The translations under genes were made by a program, and so were the position numbers. From positions 1-64,000 of the forward strand of contig NW_026647548.1 of NCBI RefSeq assembly GCF_950295315.1: a DNA stretch of 64,000 nucleotides, written 5' to 3'. This document shows, one piece after another, positions 1-10,514 of the stretch. The notes beneath the pieces are model-generated. The model did no database searches. It was not told where the DNA came from and saw only the letters and a program-made list of their open reading frames with translations. Position 1 is the stretch's first letter. Every line of letters starts with the position of its first letter. The DNA comes from Erinaceus europaeus. Lineage: Eukaryota > Chordata > Mammalia > Eulipotyphla > Erinaceidae.

Positions 1-186
1 TAACTTTTAGTTTTATTACAACACCAGTCCTGCAGAAAAGTATCAAGAGTGCCCAAGTCCTAATAACCACACTTTCTTCCTCTCAACAGTGGAAAACAGG
101 AACCACTTCTCAGGCATATTCACACCCAGACTCAGCAGGAAGCCCTCAGCCATTTGGGAAAAGACCAAGCAACGCTATAGCCAAGA

Positions 187-300
187 GGGGCCTTAGGGTT
201 CCAGTAGAAGTCCGGCTTCAGGCCCCGAGTTCTAGCCCCAGCACTACATGTGCCAGACGAACATCTTTGTTTCTGTTTCATAAATAAATGTTTAGAAATG
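187..300 (+). repeat. Diverged SINE-C-like remnant
   Basis: A tRNA-like segment ('gttctagccccagcac') is followed by a short tail with 'cataaataaatg'. This matches the SINE-C layout only loosely. Bases 1-186 show nothing I can identify. Confidence 0.3.
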
Positions 301-310
301 AATTAGACCA

Positions 311-590
311 GGAGTCCGGTGGTAGCGCAGCAGGTTAAGTGCACGAGGCACAAAGTGCAAGGGCTGGCGTGAAGATCCCGGTTCGAGCCCCCGGCTCCCC
401 ACCTGCAGGGGAGTGGCTTCACAGCGGTGAAGCAGGTCTGCAGATGTCTGTCTTTCTCTCCCTTTCTCTCTGTCCTATCCAACAACAATGACATCAACAA
501 CAATAATAACTACAACAACAATAAGAAAAGGGGGGCAACAAAAAGGAAGTAAATAAATATTTTATAAAGTCTAAAATAAAGAAATAAATA
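311..590 (+). repeat. SINE-A (tRNA-derived SINE)
   Basis: The head reads 'agtccggtggtagcgcag', an A-box-like segment. A B-box-like 'ggttcgagccc' follows, then the body 'cacctgcaggggagtggc', a pyrimidine-rich stretch, and a tail rich in AACAATAA and AAATAAAT. The same organisation recurs at least eight times in the window in both orientations, so it is a young interspersed family. Internal pol III promoter boxes are expected for a tRNA-derived SINE. Confidence 0.85.
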
Positions 591-885
591 AATTGGACCA
601 TGTGTGAAGAAAATATAGAAATAGGCTGGGCATATGGATCCACCTGCCAGCATCCATGTCCAGTGGAGAAGCAACTATAGAGGTCAGAACTCCCATCTTA
701 GGCTCTCCATAAAGAATTTTGGTCCAGAATCCCAGAGGGATAAAGAATAGGAAATCTTCCAATGGAGGGTCTGGGACACAGAACTCTGGTGGTGTAAACT
801 GTGAAATTGTACTCCTGTTACCTTGCAATCTTGTCAACCATTATTAAATCACTACTAAATTTGAAAACAATCATAGCATGTGTGC
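591..885 (-). repeat. Repeat D fragment (LINE 3'-like)
   Basis: Reverse complement of the recurrent segment with 'tctttatccctctggga', 'aaagaattttggtcca' and 'catccatgtccagtggag'. It ends in sequence equivalent to 'agtgatttaat'. The same block occurs at 1.5-2.1, 4.6-5.1, 10.5-11.2, 12.1-12.4, 27.4, 29.4 and 34 kb. I could not find its coding part, so the class is inferred. Confidence 0.6.
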
Positions 886-937
886 TGACATGGACTGAAG
901 TGCTGCAGAGACTTATTTTGCTGTTCCTTCTTCCTTT

Positions 938-1061
938 TAAAAAATGTTTTAATCTTTATTTATTTGTGGCATAGAGACAGCAGAAATTGAAAGGGAAGGA
1001 GGAGATAGGAGGCAGAGAGACATGTGCACTCAACCAGAGGCGCCACCACTCGGCCCCTTCT
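938..1061 (-). repeat. SINE-B fragment
   Basis: Reads on the minus strand from 'gaggcgccaccactcggcccc' back to an A/T-rich tail 'aatctttatttatttg' on the plus strand. The diagnostic middle segment 'agagacagcagaaattga' is present. Confidence 0.65.
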
Positions 1062-1062
1062 G

Positions 1063-1455
1063 TTTCTTCTTTCCTAGAATTTCTTCAGAACATTAGCTCA
1101 AAACTTGCCCTCTGCACCTCATCCCCAAACCCACGGGGACCAAAGGTCTCTGAGGTCCAGAGCTCCCAGTGAAGCCTGTCTTCTGCCGCCTCTCACCGCG
1201 AGGACATCCAGTCCAGTGTCTGAGAGCATCCAGAGAGAGGAGAGACACAGGAGCCGGTGGGAGGCACGTGCTGGGTTCAGCTTCTCCCAAGATGCACTGA
1301 GGGGCACAGCTTCCTTCCTAGCAGGACCACAGTCCACCTGCAGGTCAGAGTCTCCTCGAGGGGCAGCATCACCAGCAAGGGGCTCGGTGCCTGTGGTCCT
1401 CCAGCCCTCAGGTGGGAGACAGATGCTGTTCTTTGAGGGTGGGGACAAGCAGAGA
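1063..1455 (+). repeat. Duplicated module X, copy 1
   Basis: This roughly 390-bp single-copy-like segment is closely matched at 9975-10360. Shared blocks include 'gtctctgaggtccagagctc', 'gatgcactgaggggcaca', 'ggaccacagtccacctg' and 'tcaggtgggagacagatg'. Both copies lie 5-6 kb upstream of one of the two most similar OR genes, which suggests they are parts of one ancestral tandem duplication. Open frames here are not conserved between copies and I do not call a gene. Confidence 0.7.
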
Positions 1456-1478
1456 GTGTGTGTGTGTGTGTGTGTGTG
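1456..1478. repeat. (GT)n microsatellite
   Basis: About eleven uninterrupted GT dinucleotides at the end of module X copy 1. Confidence 0.95.
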
Positions 1479-1483
1479 AAAAA

Positions 1484-2128
1484 TTTTTTTTCATTGTTAG
1501 TGATTTAATATTGATTTACAAAGTGCCAAGAGAACAGGGGGTACAAGTCTGCACTATTCCCACCAGCAGGGTTCTGAATCCCCAGTCCCTCCATTGTAAG
1601 CTGTGGCAGTTCTCCTGAAGCAGTAGATACGGGCTAACTATTACTTCTCCGTCTGCCTACATTCATATATATTTGCCACCCCACCCTCCCTTTGAGCCTG
1701 TGGTCCCACCTTCTCTTCCTTTCCGAGTCACACATACACCTACTACTACATCCCAATGACCCTCCCCATTCCCTCTTCTCTCTTTGGGTCTTGATGGAGT
1801 TGGAGTTCAGAGTTCTCTGCTCATCTGCCCCTATCATTTCTCCCGCACTGGGAGTATTGCGAGCATGGACCAAAGTTCTTTGTGGAGAGCAGCAGGTGGG
1901 AGCTCTGGCTTCTGTCATTGCTTCTCCACTGGACATGGGCGTTGGCAGGTGGGTCCACACCCCCAGCCTGTTTCTCTCTTTCCCTAGTGGGGCAGGGCTC
2001 TGGAGAAGGGAGGTTCCGGGACACATTGGTGTGTGTAAAACTTTCTTTAACAGAGAGCCCAAAGCATGCCAGGTACAGATTCCAATTACTGTAGAGGTGG
2101 TAAGTGCCTTTACCTTGTAGTTTTCTAC
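1484..2128 (+). repeat. Repeat D copy
   Basis: Contains, in order, 'gatttacaaagtgccaag', 'cccaccagcagggttctg', 'gggagtattgcgagcatgg', 'gacatgggcgttggcaggt' and 'tttccctagtggggcag'. This is the standard order of the family. The antisense 167-codon open frame across it has no recognisable product. Confidence 0.65.
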
Positions 2129-2134
2129 ATATTG

Positions 2135-2372
2135 CAATATTTTCTTAAATTATTATTTTATTGACTTATTATTATTTATTTCTTATTGCCTAGAGACAGA
2201 GAGAAATTGAGAAGAGAGTGGAGATAGAGAGGGAGAGAGACATATGCAGCTCTGCTTCGCCATTCGTGAAGCTTTCTCCCTGCAGTTGGGGACTGGGGGT
2301 TTGAACCTGGGTGCTTCGTCACTGTAATGTAAGCATTTAACCAGGTGTGCCACTCACTGCCTGGCTCTGATT
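2135..2372 (-). repeat. SINE-B
   Basis: The minus-strand SINE-B signature is present: 'cctagagacagagagaaatt', 'gaagctttctccctgcag', 'gggtttgaacctgggtgc', 'taaccaggtgtgccac'. A T/A-rich tail lies at the left. Confidence 0.8.
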
Positions 2373-2491
2373 TCTGCATATTATACACCCAGCTGTAAGA
2401 CACTGACCAAAGGCATCATGGAGAGAATGCAGTCATCAAAGATGACTGATCAAAGATATCATGGAGAGACCCCTTCACTTATGCCAGACTT

Positions 2492-2810
2492 TGCAAGTCT
2501 TTACTTTAATATTTATTTTATTTATTTATTTATTCCCTTTTGTTGCCTTTGATGTTTCATTGTTGTAGTTGTTGTTGTTATTGATGTTGTTGTTGGATAG
2601 GACAGAAAGAAATGGAGAGAGGAGGGGAAGACAGAGAGGGGGAGAGAAAGACAGACACCTGCAGACCTGCTTCACCACCTGTGAAGCGACTCCCCTGCAG
2701 GTGGGGAGCCCGGGGCTCAAACCGGGATCCTTACGCCCATCCTTGAGCTTTGAGCCACGTGTGCTTACCCCGTTGCGCTACCGCCCGACTCCTGCAAGTC
2801 TTTACTTTAA
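2492..2810 (-). mobile_element. SINE-A insertion with 18-bp target duplication
   Basis: The element spans about 2510-2792 on the minus strand, from the 'tttatttattcccttttg' tail to 'gctaccgcccgactcc'. It is flanked by the exact direct repeat TGCAAGTCTTTACTTTAA at 2492-2509 and 2793-2810. An intact 18-bp duplication indicates L1-type target-primed retroposition and a fairly recent insertion. Confidence 0.92.
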
Positions 2811-3165
2811 CTGGGGTTCTCCCATCCCAAAGAGGTCTTGCATGTGGTGAGCTCCCACTCTGAGGAATCCACTAACTCCAAGGAAGGAACAATTACTCCT
2901 ACATTACAAACAGGCAAAGGAGGCTTAAATGGACAAACTTAACTGCAGCTACACTGCAGGAAAGTCAAATATATTGAGGGGGTACTCATGTCCTTTCTGT
3001 CCTTTGTCCCCACTCCTGGCACACGGCTTCTTTGCATGCAGTACTCAACACATAGTCTGTGACCGTGCAGTGTGGGAATTGCATGCAAGGACCCACATTC
3101 AGCTCGATTCCTGCACATGCCAATTTCAGTGAATACTCTGGCCTCCCTCCTTTAAAAATAAAAAT
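2811..3165. other. Unique sequence, no gene seen
   Basis: No repeat signature, conserved frame or RNA gene could be recognised. The 67-codon open frame at 2929-3132 is short and shows no family motif. Confidence 0.5.
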
Positions 3166-3167
3166 GA

Positions 3168-3580
3168 GGGCTGGGGGTGGTGCACCTGGTTAAGTGCACA
3201 GGTTACCAAGTGCAAGGACCCTCGTTCAAGCCCTCAGTCCCTACCTGCGAGCGGAAAGGCTTCACAGATATGAAGCAAGACTGCAGGTGTCTCTCTTTAT
3301 CTTTGCTTCTCTCTCTTTTTCCTTTCTTTCTTTATTATTGGATAGAGACAGAGAAATTGAGGGGGGTGAGGTAGAGAGAGAGATGTAGAGATACCTGCAG
3401 GCTGGCTTCACCAGTTGTGAAGCTTTCCCCGTGCATGTGAGGACCAGAGGCTTGAACGTGGGTCTTTGAACACAGTAAAGTGTGCATTTAACCAGGTTGC
3501 CACTGCCTAGCCCTTATCTTTCCCTCTGTATCTCCCTTTTTCCTCTTGGTTTCTCTCTATATATCCAGTAAAATAAAACA
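3168..3580 (+). repeat. SINE-B with a second, opposite SINE-B inside
   Basis: A plus-strand SINE-B head (3168-about 3327) is interrupted by a minus-strand SINE-B (about 3328-3514, 'ggatagagacagagaaatt' to 'ccactgcctagccc'). The pyrimidine tail and 'ccagtaaaataaaac' of the first copy then resume. This is a nested pair. Confidence 0.65.
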
Positions 3581-3984
3581 AGTAAATTAATTTAAAATTA
3601 AGCATAGTCAATTAAAATAACAACATTTTTTAATAAAAAATGACTACACATTTGTGGAATTAATCTCTATGAAGACTTATGCCAGTCAAGAGTCCAGTGT
3701 CTCCTGAGAAAACCTCTGGGCTCAAATTGAGACAATAGGATTCAAACTCTTCTGTGTAAGTGTAATGTAGGCAAGGACCAGCACACTCTGTCCCCTCTTC
3801 CTGCAATGGAGACTTGAATAATAAACCAAGTCATATGGTGGCTAAATGTAATCTTTAGGGAAACAGAGACAGTAAAAATTGGGCCCGAATTCCCTGAGAA
3901 GTCATCACAAGTTCTTATCCATCTTTGTCAAACCCAGCACACTTGCTGTCAGATATTTCAGGTATAACCAGTGTTTTTAAAATT
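3581..3984. other. AT-rich sequence, no gene seen
   Basis: Nothing recognisable on either strand apart from short A/T runs. Confidence 0.4.
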
Positions 3985-4600
3985 TTTTTAAATATTTATT
4001 TATTTATTTATTCCCTTTTGTATATTTATATTTATACCCCTGTGATCTTACAATCTTGTTCATCATTATTAAATCACTATTACATTACAGAAGAAGCAGG
4101 AGGAGAGGGAGCAGCAGCAGCCCTGGCCAGCTGAGCTGAGTTGTGGTTATGGTTGGCTGAGCTCCCTTTGTTCTGCAGAATAACCCCCAGGTTTCCCATC
4201 CTCCCACAGACCCTGCTCTGTGTTCATGTCCAGCCTTTGCGAGTCTGTCTCTGGGCTTCATCATTCTCCCAACAGACACTCTCAGTAACGCCCTCCCCCG
4301 AGAGTTAATTTCTGAGTTCCTGTCCTCATGTAAGATTTCAGATGGACCAAGGTATTTCTGGATAACATGTTTTAAAAATCAAAATGAGGGGCATGGACCC
4401 AGGATCTTTATGGGGAGCGGAAGGTGAGAGGTCTGGCTTTTGTCATTGCTTCTTCATTGGACATGGGCGTTGACAGGTGGGTCCACACCCCCAGCCTGTT
4501 TCTGTCTTTCCCTAGTGGGGCGGGGCTCTGGGGAGGCGGGGTTCCGGGACACATGGGCGAGGTCGTCTGCCTGGGAGTCAGGATGGAATCATAGTGGCAT
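3985..4600 (+). repeat. Repeat D fragments around unique sequence
   Basis: The family D beginning at about 3985-4090 ('cttacaatcttgttcatc') and a later D segment at about 4390-4560 ('gacatgggcgttgacaggt', 'tttccctagtggggcggg') flank about 280 bp of unrelated GC-richer sequence. Confidence 0.5.
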
Positions 4601-4639
4601 TCTTAGTGCTTAAGTCAACTTTGTTGAGGAACCAGAAAC

Positions 4640-5115
4640 TGCTTAAGAGGCTGGGGGTATGGGATCGATCTACCAACACCCATATCCAGCAGAGAAGCAA
4701 TTACAGAAACAAGAACTCCCACTTTCTGCATCCCATAAAGAATTTTGGTTCATACTTCCAGGTGGGGAGAAATATTAGGGGAAAATGACCATAGGGCTCT
4801 GAACTCCAACTCCATCAGGACCCGGAGAGAGAAGGGGGGTCAAAGGGAGGGTCATTTGGATGTAATAATGGGTACATGTCTGACTTGGAAAGGAAGAGAA
4901 GATGAGACCACAGGAAAAAAAGAAATGGGGGCAAATATATACAAATATAGATGGATAATTGAAGAAATAATAGTTAATCCTTATCTGCAACTTTAAAAGC
5001 ACTGCTGTACCTTACAGTGGAGAAATTGGGGATTCAGAACTCTGGTGGTGGGAATGGTATAGAATTGTACTCCTGTTATTGTGTGACTTTGTAAATCAGT
5101 ATTAAATCACAAATT
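4640..5115 (-). repeat. Repeat D copy
   Basis: Reverse complement of the D order. 'cataaagaattttggttca', 'ctgaactccaactccatca' and 'gattcagaactctggtgg' appear on the plus strand, and the block ends next to an A-run at 5115-5133. Confidence 0.6.
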
Positions 5116-5504
5116 TAAAAAAAAAAAAAAAAGCCCAGTAAGTGTTGAGGAAAGGGCTTTTTAACAGAGGGAGTGACTCTGGGATCAAATCCAGCTTCAT
5201 GAGGGACTTTTAGCACTATGGGCTGAAACACTCACTACCAGGCAGGACTAACCTTCAGTTGTTGGGTTTTTTGTTTGGTTTGGTTTTGGTTTTTTTTTTG
5301 TTTTTAATCAGGACTAATGAGAGGTCCTCTCACCAGGACTGATATGACTGGACTGTTGGCAAAATCTGAGTTTGATGAATACTAGCCATCTGTGGCTGCC
5401 TTTTTTTTTTTTTTGGTTTGTTTGTTTTTCAAAATTTAATCCTCAAAACAACCTTCTGAATACAGTGATATCTCCGCCCCTCCTCCCCCGCCCCCGCCCT
5501 TTTT
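5116..5504. repeat. T-rich low-complexity stretch
   Basis: Contains an A15-like run and GTTT/GGTTTT simple sequence (about 5260-5305 and 5400-5430). No gene seen. Confidence 0.5.
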
Positions 5505-5787
5505 TTTGCCTCCAGGGTTATTGCCGGGGCTCTGTACCAGCACTAGGAATCCACTACTCCTGAAAGCCATTTTTCCCCCCATTTTATTGGCTAGGACAGA
5601 GAGAAATTGAGACAGGAGGGGGAGATGGAGAGGGAGGGAGAAAGATCTGCAGACCTGCTTCACTACTTGTGAAACGTCCCCACTGTAGACGGGAAGCTGG
5701 GAGCCTCGACCCCAGGTCTTTGCAGGGGTCCTTGTGCTTAGGACTATGTGCACTTAACTCAGTGTGCCACTGCCCAGCACCCACCCC
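5505..5787 (-). repeat. SINE-B-related element (longer variant)
   Basis: Begins with 'gcctccagggttattgc' and continues through 'ggacagagagaaattgaga' to 'actcagtgtgccactgcc'. The same longer layout recurs at 8470-8745, suggesting a SINE subfamily with an extra 3' module. Confidence 0.65.
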
Positions 5788-6672
5788 CAAGATGGTGATA
5801 TCACCATTGCATTGATTTGCAAAAAGACTTAGAGAGAGTTAGAAATATCCAAGTGCCATCTCTGTGATGAAATATGCTTGGACTGGGCAGGTGTCTGATT
5901 CGAGAGCCTTTGCAAACGTGGTTGAGTTTTCAACCATGAATTCTCCCAGAGCTGCTCATTGGAGTGTAAGCTTCACTGAATGGTTGTGTGGATATGCTGG
6001 TGGACTCACAGATAGGCAGCACAGCCGTAAGTTCTGCAAAATCTTTGGCCGATTTTTCATGACTCCCCAGATCTATCTGTTACTGCACTGTATGTTCTCA
6101 GAGGCTAGCATATGAGGGAAACTCCGTCAGTGCTATCAAACAATCCAGTAAGTGATGCCTGCCAGACACAAGGACTGTCCCGTTGAGGCACCTGCCAGCT
6201 CACTGCTCCCCTGTACCAAGGACAGAAGACTTTTACCACCTGGTTATGAGATGTGGTGCATGGAAAGGGCACAGGAGGAAGTCTGACCCAGCTGTTCTTG
6301 GTCCTGGTTGTGTGGTCTTGAGCACACAAATTGGCCGAGCCCCACCCCTGCCTTTTGGCACAGAACCAAAACAATCTCTAGACCCATGGAAAGTGGCTGA
6401 AGTATATCAGACCTTCAAGAAGGTGTTTTGTGTGTACTGGATCTCATGTCTCCATTTACATGAACCATTTCTTCTGTGACCCTCAGCTTCCCAAACTGCC
6501 TCAGGGTGGAGAGAGCCCGTGGAAGGCCTTATCACACAGATCACACGGCAGACAACACCATCCTCCTTTTGCTGAGAAGGAGGTCCCTTTTGTGGGAGTG
6601 CCTTGCCTTTCATCCTACAAGAACACATTCATCCTAAGACAGTCTAACAGAATTCTAGAAACAGACTTTAGA
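5788..6672. repeat. Unique region containing duplicated module Y, copy 1
   Basis: The segment about 6080-6420 is related to 13960-14280. Shared blocks include 'tctgacccagctgt', 'cttgagca' followed by 'caaa', and 'ggcacagaac'. It lies about 1.2 kb upstream of the first OR coding exon. It could hold an upstream noncoding exon or promoter, but no such element can be proved from sequence. The 83-codon frame at 5864-6115 matches no family I know. Confidence 0.5.
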
Positions 6673-6673
6673 G

Positions 6674-6885
6674 GGAGCCAGGTGCTGGCACACTTAGTTA
6701 AGTGCTCACATTACAGTGCACAAGTTCTCAGGTTCGAGCCCCTGATCCCTTCCTGCAGGAAGGAAACTTCACAAGCATAAAATAGCAGGTGTCTCTCTGT
6801 TTCACTCCCTTTCTATCTCCCCCTCCCCTCTTTATTTCTCTCTGTCTCTATCCAATAATGAATAGATAAAAGTAAAAAAAAAGTA
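6674..6885 (+). repeat. SINE-B
   Basis: Head 'gagccaggtgctggcacac', then 'gttaagtgctcacattaca', 'caggttcgagcccctg', a TC-rich middle and a tail 'ccaataatgaatagata'. Confidence 0.8.
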
Positions 6886-7317
6886 GTTTTAAAAAGAAAC
6901 AGACTTTACTTAAGAAAGAATATTTTAAAATCAAGAGTCTGACACTCTCATTTGAATCTGGGCTTATAAGATAATCATGCATGCATTCCTCTGAGAAAAT
7001 AAAAAGAGAAACAGCCTACAAAGGTTTTTTTTTCAGAACTAGGATAAAAATATAAATTTTTACTAAACCATATGTGAGGCAAATGTAGTTCTCCCAACTG
7101 TAGATGGTTGGACTGTTGTTCAGAGGACAAAATCATGTGAGAAGACCAGCCTGAGGATAGACAGATGATGAGTCAATATTCAGAGTCGGACTCCCAAGGC
7201 TACAGCATCTCTCTGAAACAGAACACTTCCCACAGATTGGTTGGGGGCTTGTAGAGGCTTCAGGTTCTCATGCACTGAGAATAGAGTCCACTAGTTCTGC
7301 GGGCAGCAAAACACCAG

Positions 7318-7337
7318 CATTCTCTGTCCCCCTGCAG
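7318..7337 (+). promoter_or_regulatory. Probable 3' splice acceptor before OR coding exon
   Basis: The 20 bases before the ATG read as a polypyrimidine tract ending in CAG ('tctgtccccctgcag'), directly abutting the start codon. OR genes typically have one coding exon preceded by a noncoding 5' exon. The same acceptor stands before the second OR at 14746-14765. The donor exon is not identified. Confidence 0.6.
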
Positions 7338-8276
7338 ATGGAGAGGTCCCCGGAGGTGAGCAACACGACCAGGGTCCAGGCCTTCATCCTGCTGGGCTTG
7401 TCCACCAGGCCAGACCTCAGGGGCGTCCTGTTTGTGGTCTTCCTGACGCTCTACCTGCTGACCCTGCTGGAGAACTCGCTCATCATCTACCTCGTCTGCT
7501 CCCACAGCGAGCTCCACAAGCCCATGTACTTCTTCCTGGGCAACCTCAGCTGCTTGGAGATGTGCTACGTGTCCGTGACGATGCCCAGCCTGCTCGTGGG
7601 GCTGTGGGCTGGGCCCTTCCACGTGCCCTTCACCGCCTGCATGACCCAGCTCTTCTTCTTCATCATTCTCATCTGCACGGAGTGCACGCTGCTGGCCTCC
7701 ATGGCCTATGACCGCTACGTGGCCATCTGCCGCCCACTGCACTACCCACTGCTCATGAGGCCGCGCGTCTGCCTGGGCCTGGCCCTGACCTCCTGGCTCG
7801 GGGCGCTGGTGGTATCAGTGGCCAAGACCACCTGCATCGCCAGCTTGTCCTACTGTGGCCCCAACGTCCTCAACCAGTTCTTCTGTGATGTGTCACCTCT
7901 GCTCAACCTGTCCTGCACCCACGTGGCCCTGACCGAGCTGGTGGACTTCATCTCCGCCATCGTCATCTTCTGTGGGACTCTGCTGGTGGCCCTGGGCTCC
8001 TACGTGGCCATCGGGAGGGCCGTGCTGCACATGCCCTCGGCCGCCGCCCGGCGCAAGGCCTTCTCCACCTGCGCCTCCCACCTGCTGGTGGTGGGCATCT
8101 TCTACTCGGCCGCCCTCTTCATCTACTGCCGCCCCAGCCGCATCAAGTCCATGGACCTCAACAAGGTGATATCGGTCATCTACACGGTGGCCACGCCCTT
8201 GTGCAACCCCGTCATCTACTGTCTGCGCAACAAGGAGGTGCACGCGGCCCTGAGGAAGTCTCTCCCCTGGCCTTGA
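7338..8276 (+). CDS. Olfactory receptor 1 (family 6-like), intact
   Basis: Encodes a 312-residue class A GPCR that would detect odorants at the ciliary membrane of olfactory neurons and signal through Golf. All OR hallmarks are visible: N-glycosylation sequon N9-T-T, 'LHKPMYFFLGNLS' at 59-71 (TM2), C101, 'MAYDRYVAIC' at 122-131 (end of TM3), C173/C183/C193 in extracellular loop 2, 'KAFSTCASHL' at 240-249 (TM6) and 'PLCNPVIYCLRN' at 287-298 (TM7). The start is fixed by length, by the sequon 8 residues in, and by the acceptor just upstream. The loop-2 sequence 'SYCGPNVLNQFFCDVSPLL' resembles OR family 6 from memory. The exact subfamily is not established. There are no frameshifts, so it is probably functional. 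Antisense open frames across it are shadows. Confidence 0.95.
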   Translation: MERSPEVSNTTRVQAFILLGLSTRPDLRGVLFVVFLTLYLLTLLENSLIIYLVCSHSELHKPMYFFLGNLSCLEMCYVSVTMPSLLVGLWAGPFHVPFTACMTQLFFFIILICTECTLLASMAYDRYVAICRPLHYPLLMRPRVCLGLALTSWLGALVVSVAKTTCIASLSYCGPNVLNQFFCDVSPLLNLSCTHVALTELVDFISAIVIFCGTLLVALGSYVAIGRAVLHMPSAAARRKAFSTCASHLLVVGIFYSAALFIYCRPSRIKSMDLNKVISVIYTVATPLCNPVIYCLRNKEVHAALRKSLPWP

Positions 8277-8469
8277 GTCTGGGCTTCATGGTGGATCTCA
8301 TCCAATATGGCTTCATCTCCTGGTTCAAATCTATCATGGCCTCTAGACCATTAAGTCATAGTGAAATGCAAATAATTACATGGAGGAATGTATTTTCTCT
8401 TCTCTTTCTTCCTTTGTTCCTTTCTTCTTTTATGTCTTTTTCCCTCTCTTTTGCTCTATCTTTCTGCCT
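8277..8469. other. 3' flank of OR1, no feature
   Basis: Similarity to the second OR stops within about ten bases of the stop codon. A CT-rich stretch begins near 8395. No poly(A) signal could be assigned with confidence. Confidence 0.4.
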
Positions 8470-8745
8470 CCAGCGTTATTGCTGGGGCTCAGTGCCAGCA
8501 CGATTAATCCTCAGCTCCTGGCAGCCATTTTCCCTTTTGTATTGGATAAGACAGAGAGAAATTGAGAGGGGAGGGGAAGATAAAGAGGGAGAGAGAAAGA
8601 CAGGCACCTGCAGGCCTGCTCCACTGCTTATGAAATGTCCCCCCTGCAGGCGGGGAGCTGGGGCCTCGGACCCGGATACTCGCACTGGTCCTTGTGCTTA
8701 GTACTAAGTGTGCTTAATCAGGTGTACCACTTCCCAGTCCCCTTT
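8470..8745 (-). repeat. SINE-B-related element (longer variant)
   Basis: 'gcctccagcgttattgctgg', 'ggataagacagagagaaatt', 'ccctgcaggcggggagct' and 'aatcaggtgtaccacttcc' occur in the same order as at 5505-5787. Confidence 0.7.
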
Positions 8746-8920
8746 TCCTTCTAGTACGCAATTCTAATCAATAACAAAATCTTAGTCACCCGAGAGCATG
8801 TTCAGCACATCTCTGAGAGCGGTAGCCACCAAAGGTTTGTGGTGAACTATGGGAACTCACATGACACCTTTAGGAATCCAGTGACCTCATCACTTTGCCT
8901 TTGGGTTGAAGATATTGACC

Positions 8921-8922
<2 letters not shown>

Positions 8923-8964
<42 letters not shown>
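8923..8964. repeat. (GT)21 microsatellite
   Basis: Uninterrupted GT dinucleotides of about 42 bp within otherwise unassigned sequence (8746-9105). Confidence 0.97.
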
Positions 8965-8966
<2 letters not shown>

Positions 8967-9105
8967 TGCCTCTGCAGATTGTATGTTCAGTATGTACAGT
9001 CTTTCATTAAAAGAGGGGAAAGAGCTCAGAGGCCATCCACTGGATAGACTAAATATATTGCATTGATTTGGTGATGAACTCTGAGCTATGAAAGTTGTAG
9101 ATTTC

Positions 9106-9310
9106 TAGAGGCCCGTGTGGTGGCCCACCTGGTTGAGCTCACATGTTACAGTGCACAAGGACCCAGGTTCAAACCCCCACTCTCCAACTGTAGGGGGAAA
9201 GCTTTGCAAGTGGTGGAGCGGGGCTGCAGGGGTCTGTCTCTCCTCCTCTCTATCTCCCTCTTCCCTCTCGATTTCTGACAGCATCTATCCAATCAATAAA
9301 TAAAGTTCAT
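9106..9310 (+). repeat. SINE-B
   Basis: 'cccacctggttgagctcac', 'ggacccaggttcaaacccc', 'gggggaaagctttgcaag' and the tail 'ccaatcaataaataaag' are present. Confidence 0.8.
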
Positions 9311-9396
9311 AAAAAATGTTTTTTTAAAAAAGTAAACAAAGAAAGTTGTAGATATCTTTTGGGTTGATGTGGGAATTTCGGTTAAGATTCCTTCTG

Positions 9397-9688
9397 GGTG
9401 GGAGTAGGGCTGTAGCGCAGCGGGTTAAGCGCAGGTGGCGCTAAGCTCAAGGACCGGCGTCAGGATTCCGGTTCTAGCCCCCGGCTCCCCACCTGCAGGC
9501 AGGTCCCTTCACAGGCGGTGAAGCAGGTCTGCAGGTGTCTGTCTTTCTCTCCCCCTCTCTGTCTTCCCCTCCTCTCTCCATTTCTCTCTGTCCTATCCAA
9601 CAACAATGACATCAATAATAACTACAACAATAAAACAACAAGGGCAACAAAAGGGAATAAATAAATAAAATAAATATTAAAAAAAAAG
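9397..9688 (+). repeat. SINE-A
   Basis: Near-complete copy with 'gtagcgcagcgggttaagcg', 'ttccggttctagccccc', 'ggtgaagcaggtctgcagg', and an AAC/AAT-rich tail ending in A9. Confidence 0.88.
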
Positions 9689-9974
9689 ATTCCTTCTGGG
9701 TTCAGACACCAGCACTGGCTGTTCCTTGACTATGCTTTGTGTAACGTTCATATTTCGGGATGCAGGAAGGTAGCAAGAGCACATTGGACAGTAACTGCCC
9801 AAGTCAGTTCTGTCCTTCTCCCTTCCCTTCCTTAGCAGATGTCAGGAGCCATTTGTCACTCAGTCCCAGCATTGGGGCTCAGCACAGGACCTGGCACATG
9901 GGCAGAAGCCGCCAGCTAGTGCCTGTTGGCCTGAGAGAGCTGGCTGAGAGGCGGGCCTCCCTGGCTCTGTCCCT

Positions 9975-10360
9975 GTAGTTCCTTTCCACAGCATCAGTCA
10001 CAAACTCCTCTCCCCCTTGTCTCCAAGTCCACAGAGGCCAAGGGAGGTCTCTGAGGTCCAGAGCTCCTGCTTAAGCCTTCCCACTGCCTGTCACCATGCA
10101 GACAGCCAGTCCAGCATCTCAGGGCACCCAGAAAGAAGCGAGACAGCGGAGGGGAGGCAGGGCTGTGTGCTGTGCTCAACACCAGGAACAGCTTCTACCG
10201 GGATGCACTGAGGGGCACAGCTTTCTTCCCTGGAAAGGACCACAGTCCACCTGAACGTCAGAGCCTCCTCCAGGGGCAGAGTCACCAGCAAGGGGCTCCG
10301 TGCCTGTGGTCCTCCAGCCCTCAGGTGGGAGACAGATGCTGTTCTTTGTGGGGAGAGAAA
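9975..10360 (+). repeat. Duplicated module X, copy 2
   Basis: Second copy of the segment at 1063-1455, in the same order and orientation, about 8.9 kb away. It lies about 4.7 kb upstream of the second OR. Differences are scattered substitutions and small indels, so the duplication is not recent. The flank at 9690-9974 has no recognisable feature. Confidence 0.7.
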
Positions 10361-10514
10361 GAGAGAGAGGGGACTGTTGGGGATCACCCACCCAAGCCTT
10401 GACAAGAACTGACTCCGTGTAGGTTAGAGACATAAACTATTTATCCCTCCATAGCAATAACTGAATCACTGTGCCCTGTGTTAGCTCAAAAGACAGCAGC
10501 ATATCTTTTTCTTT

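Noticed and set aside
7260..7742. 160-codon frame antisense to OR1 (and its equals at 14715-15170, 36823-37155, 7893-8243, 15243-15671)
   Set aside because: Mirror frames of a strongly conserved GC-rich receptor exon; rich in Gln, Glu, His and Gly with no family resemblance and no independent support.
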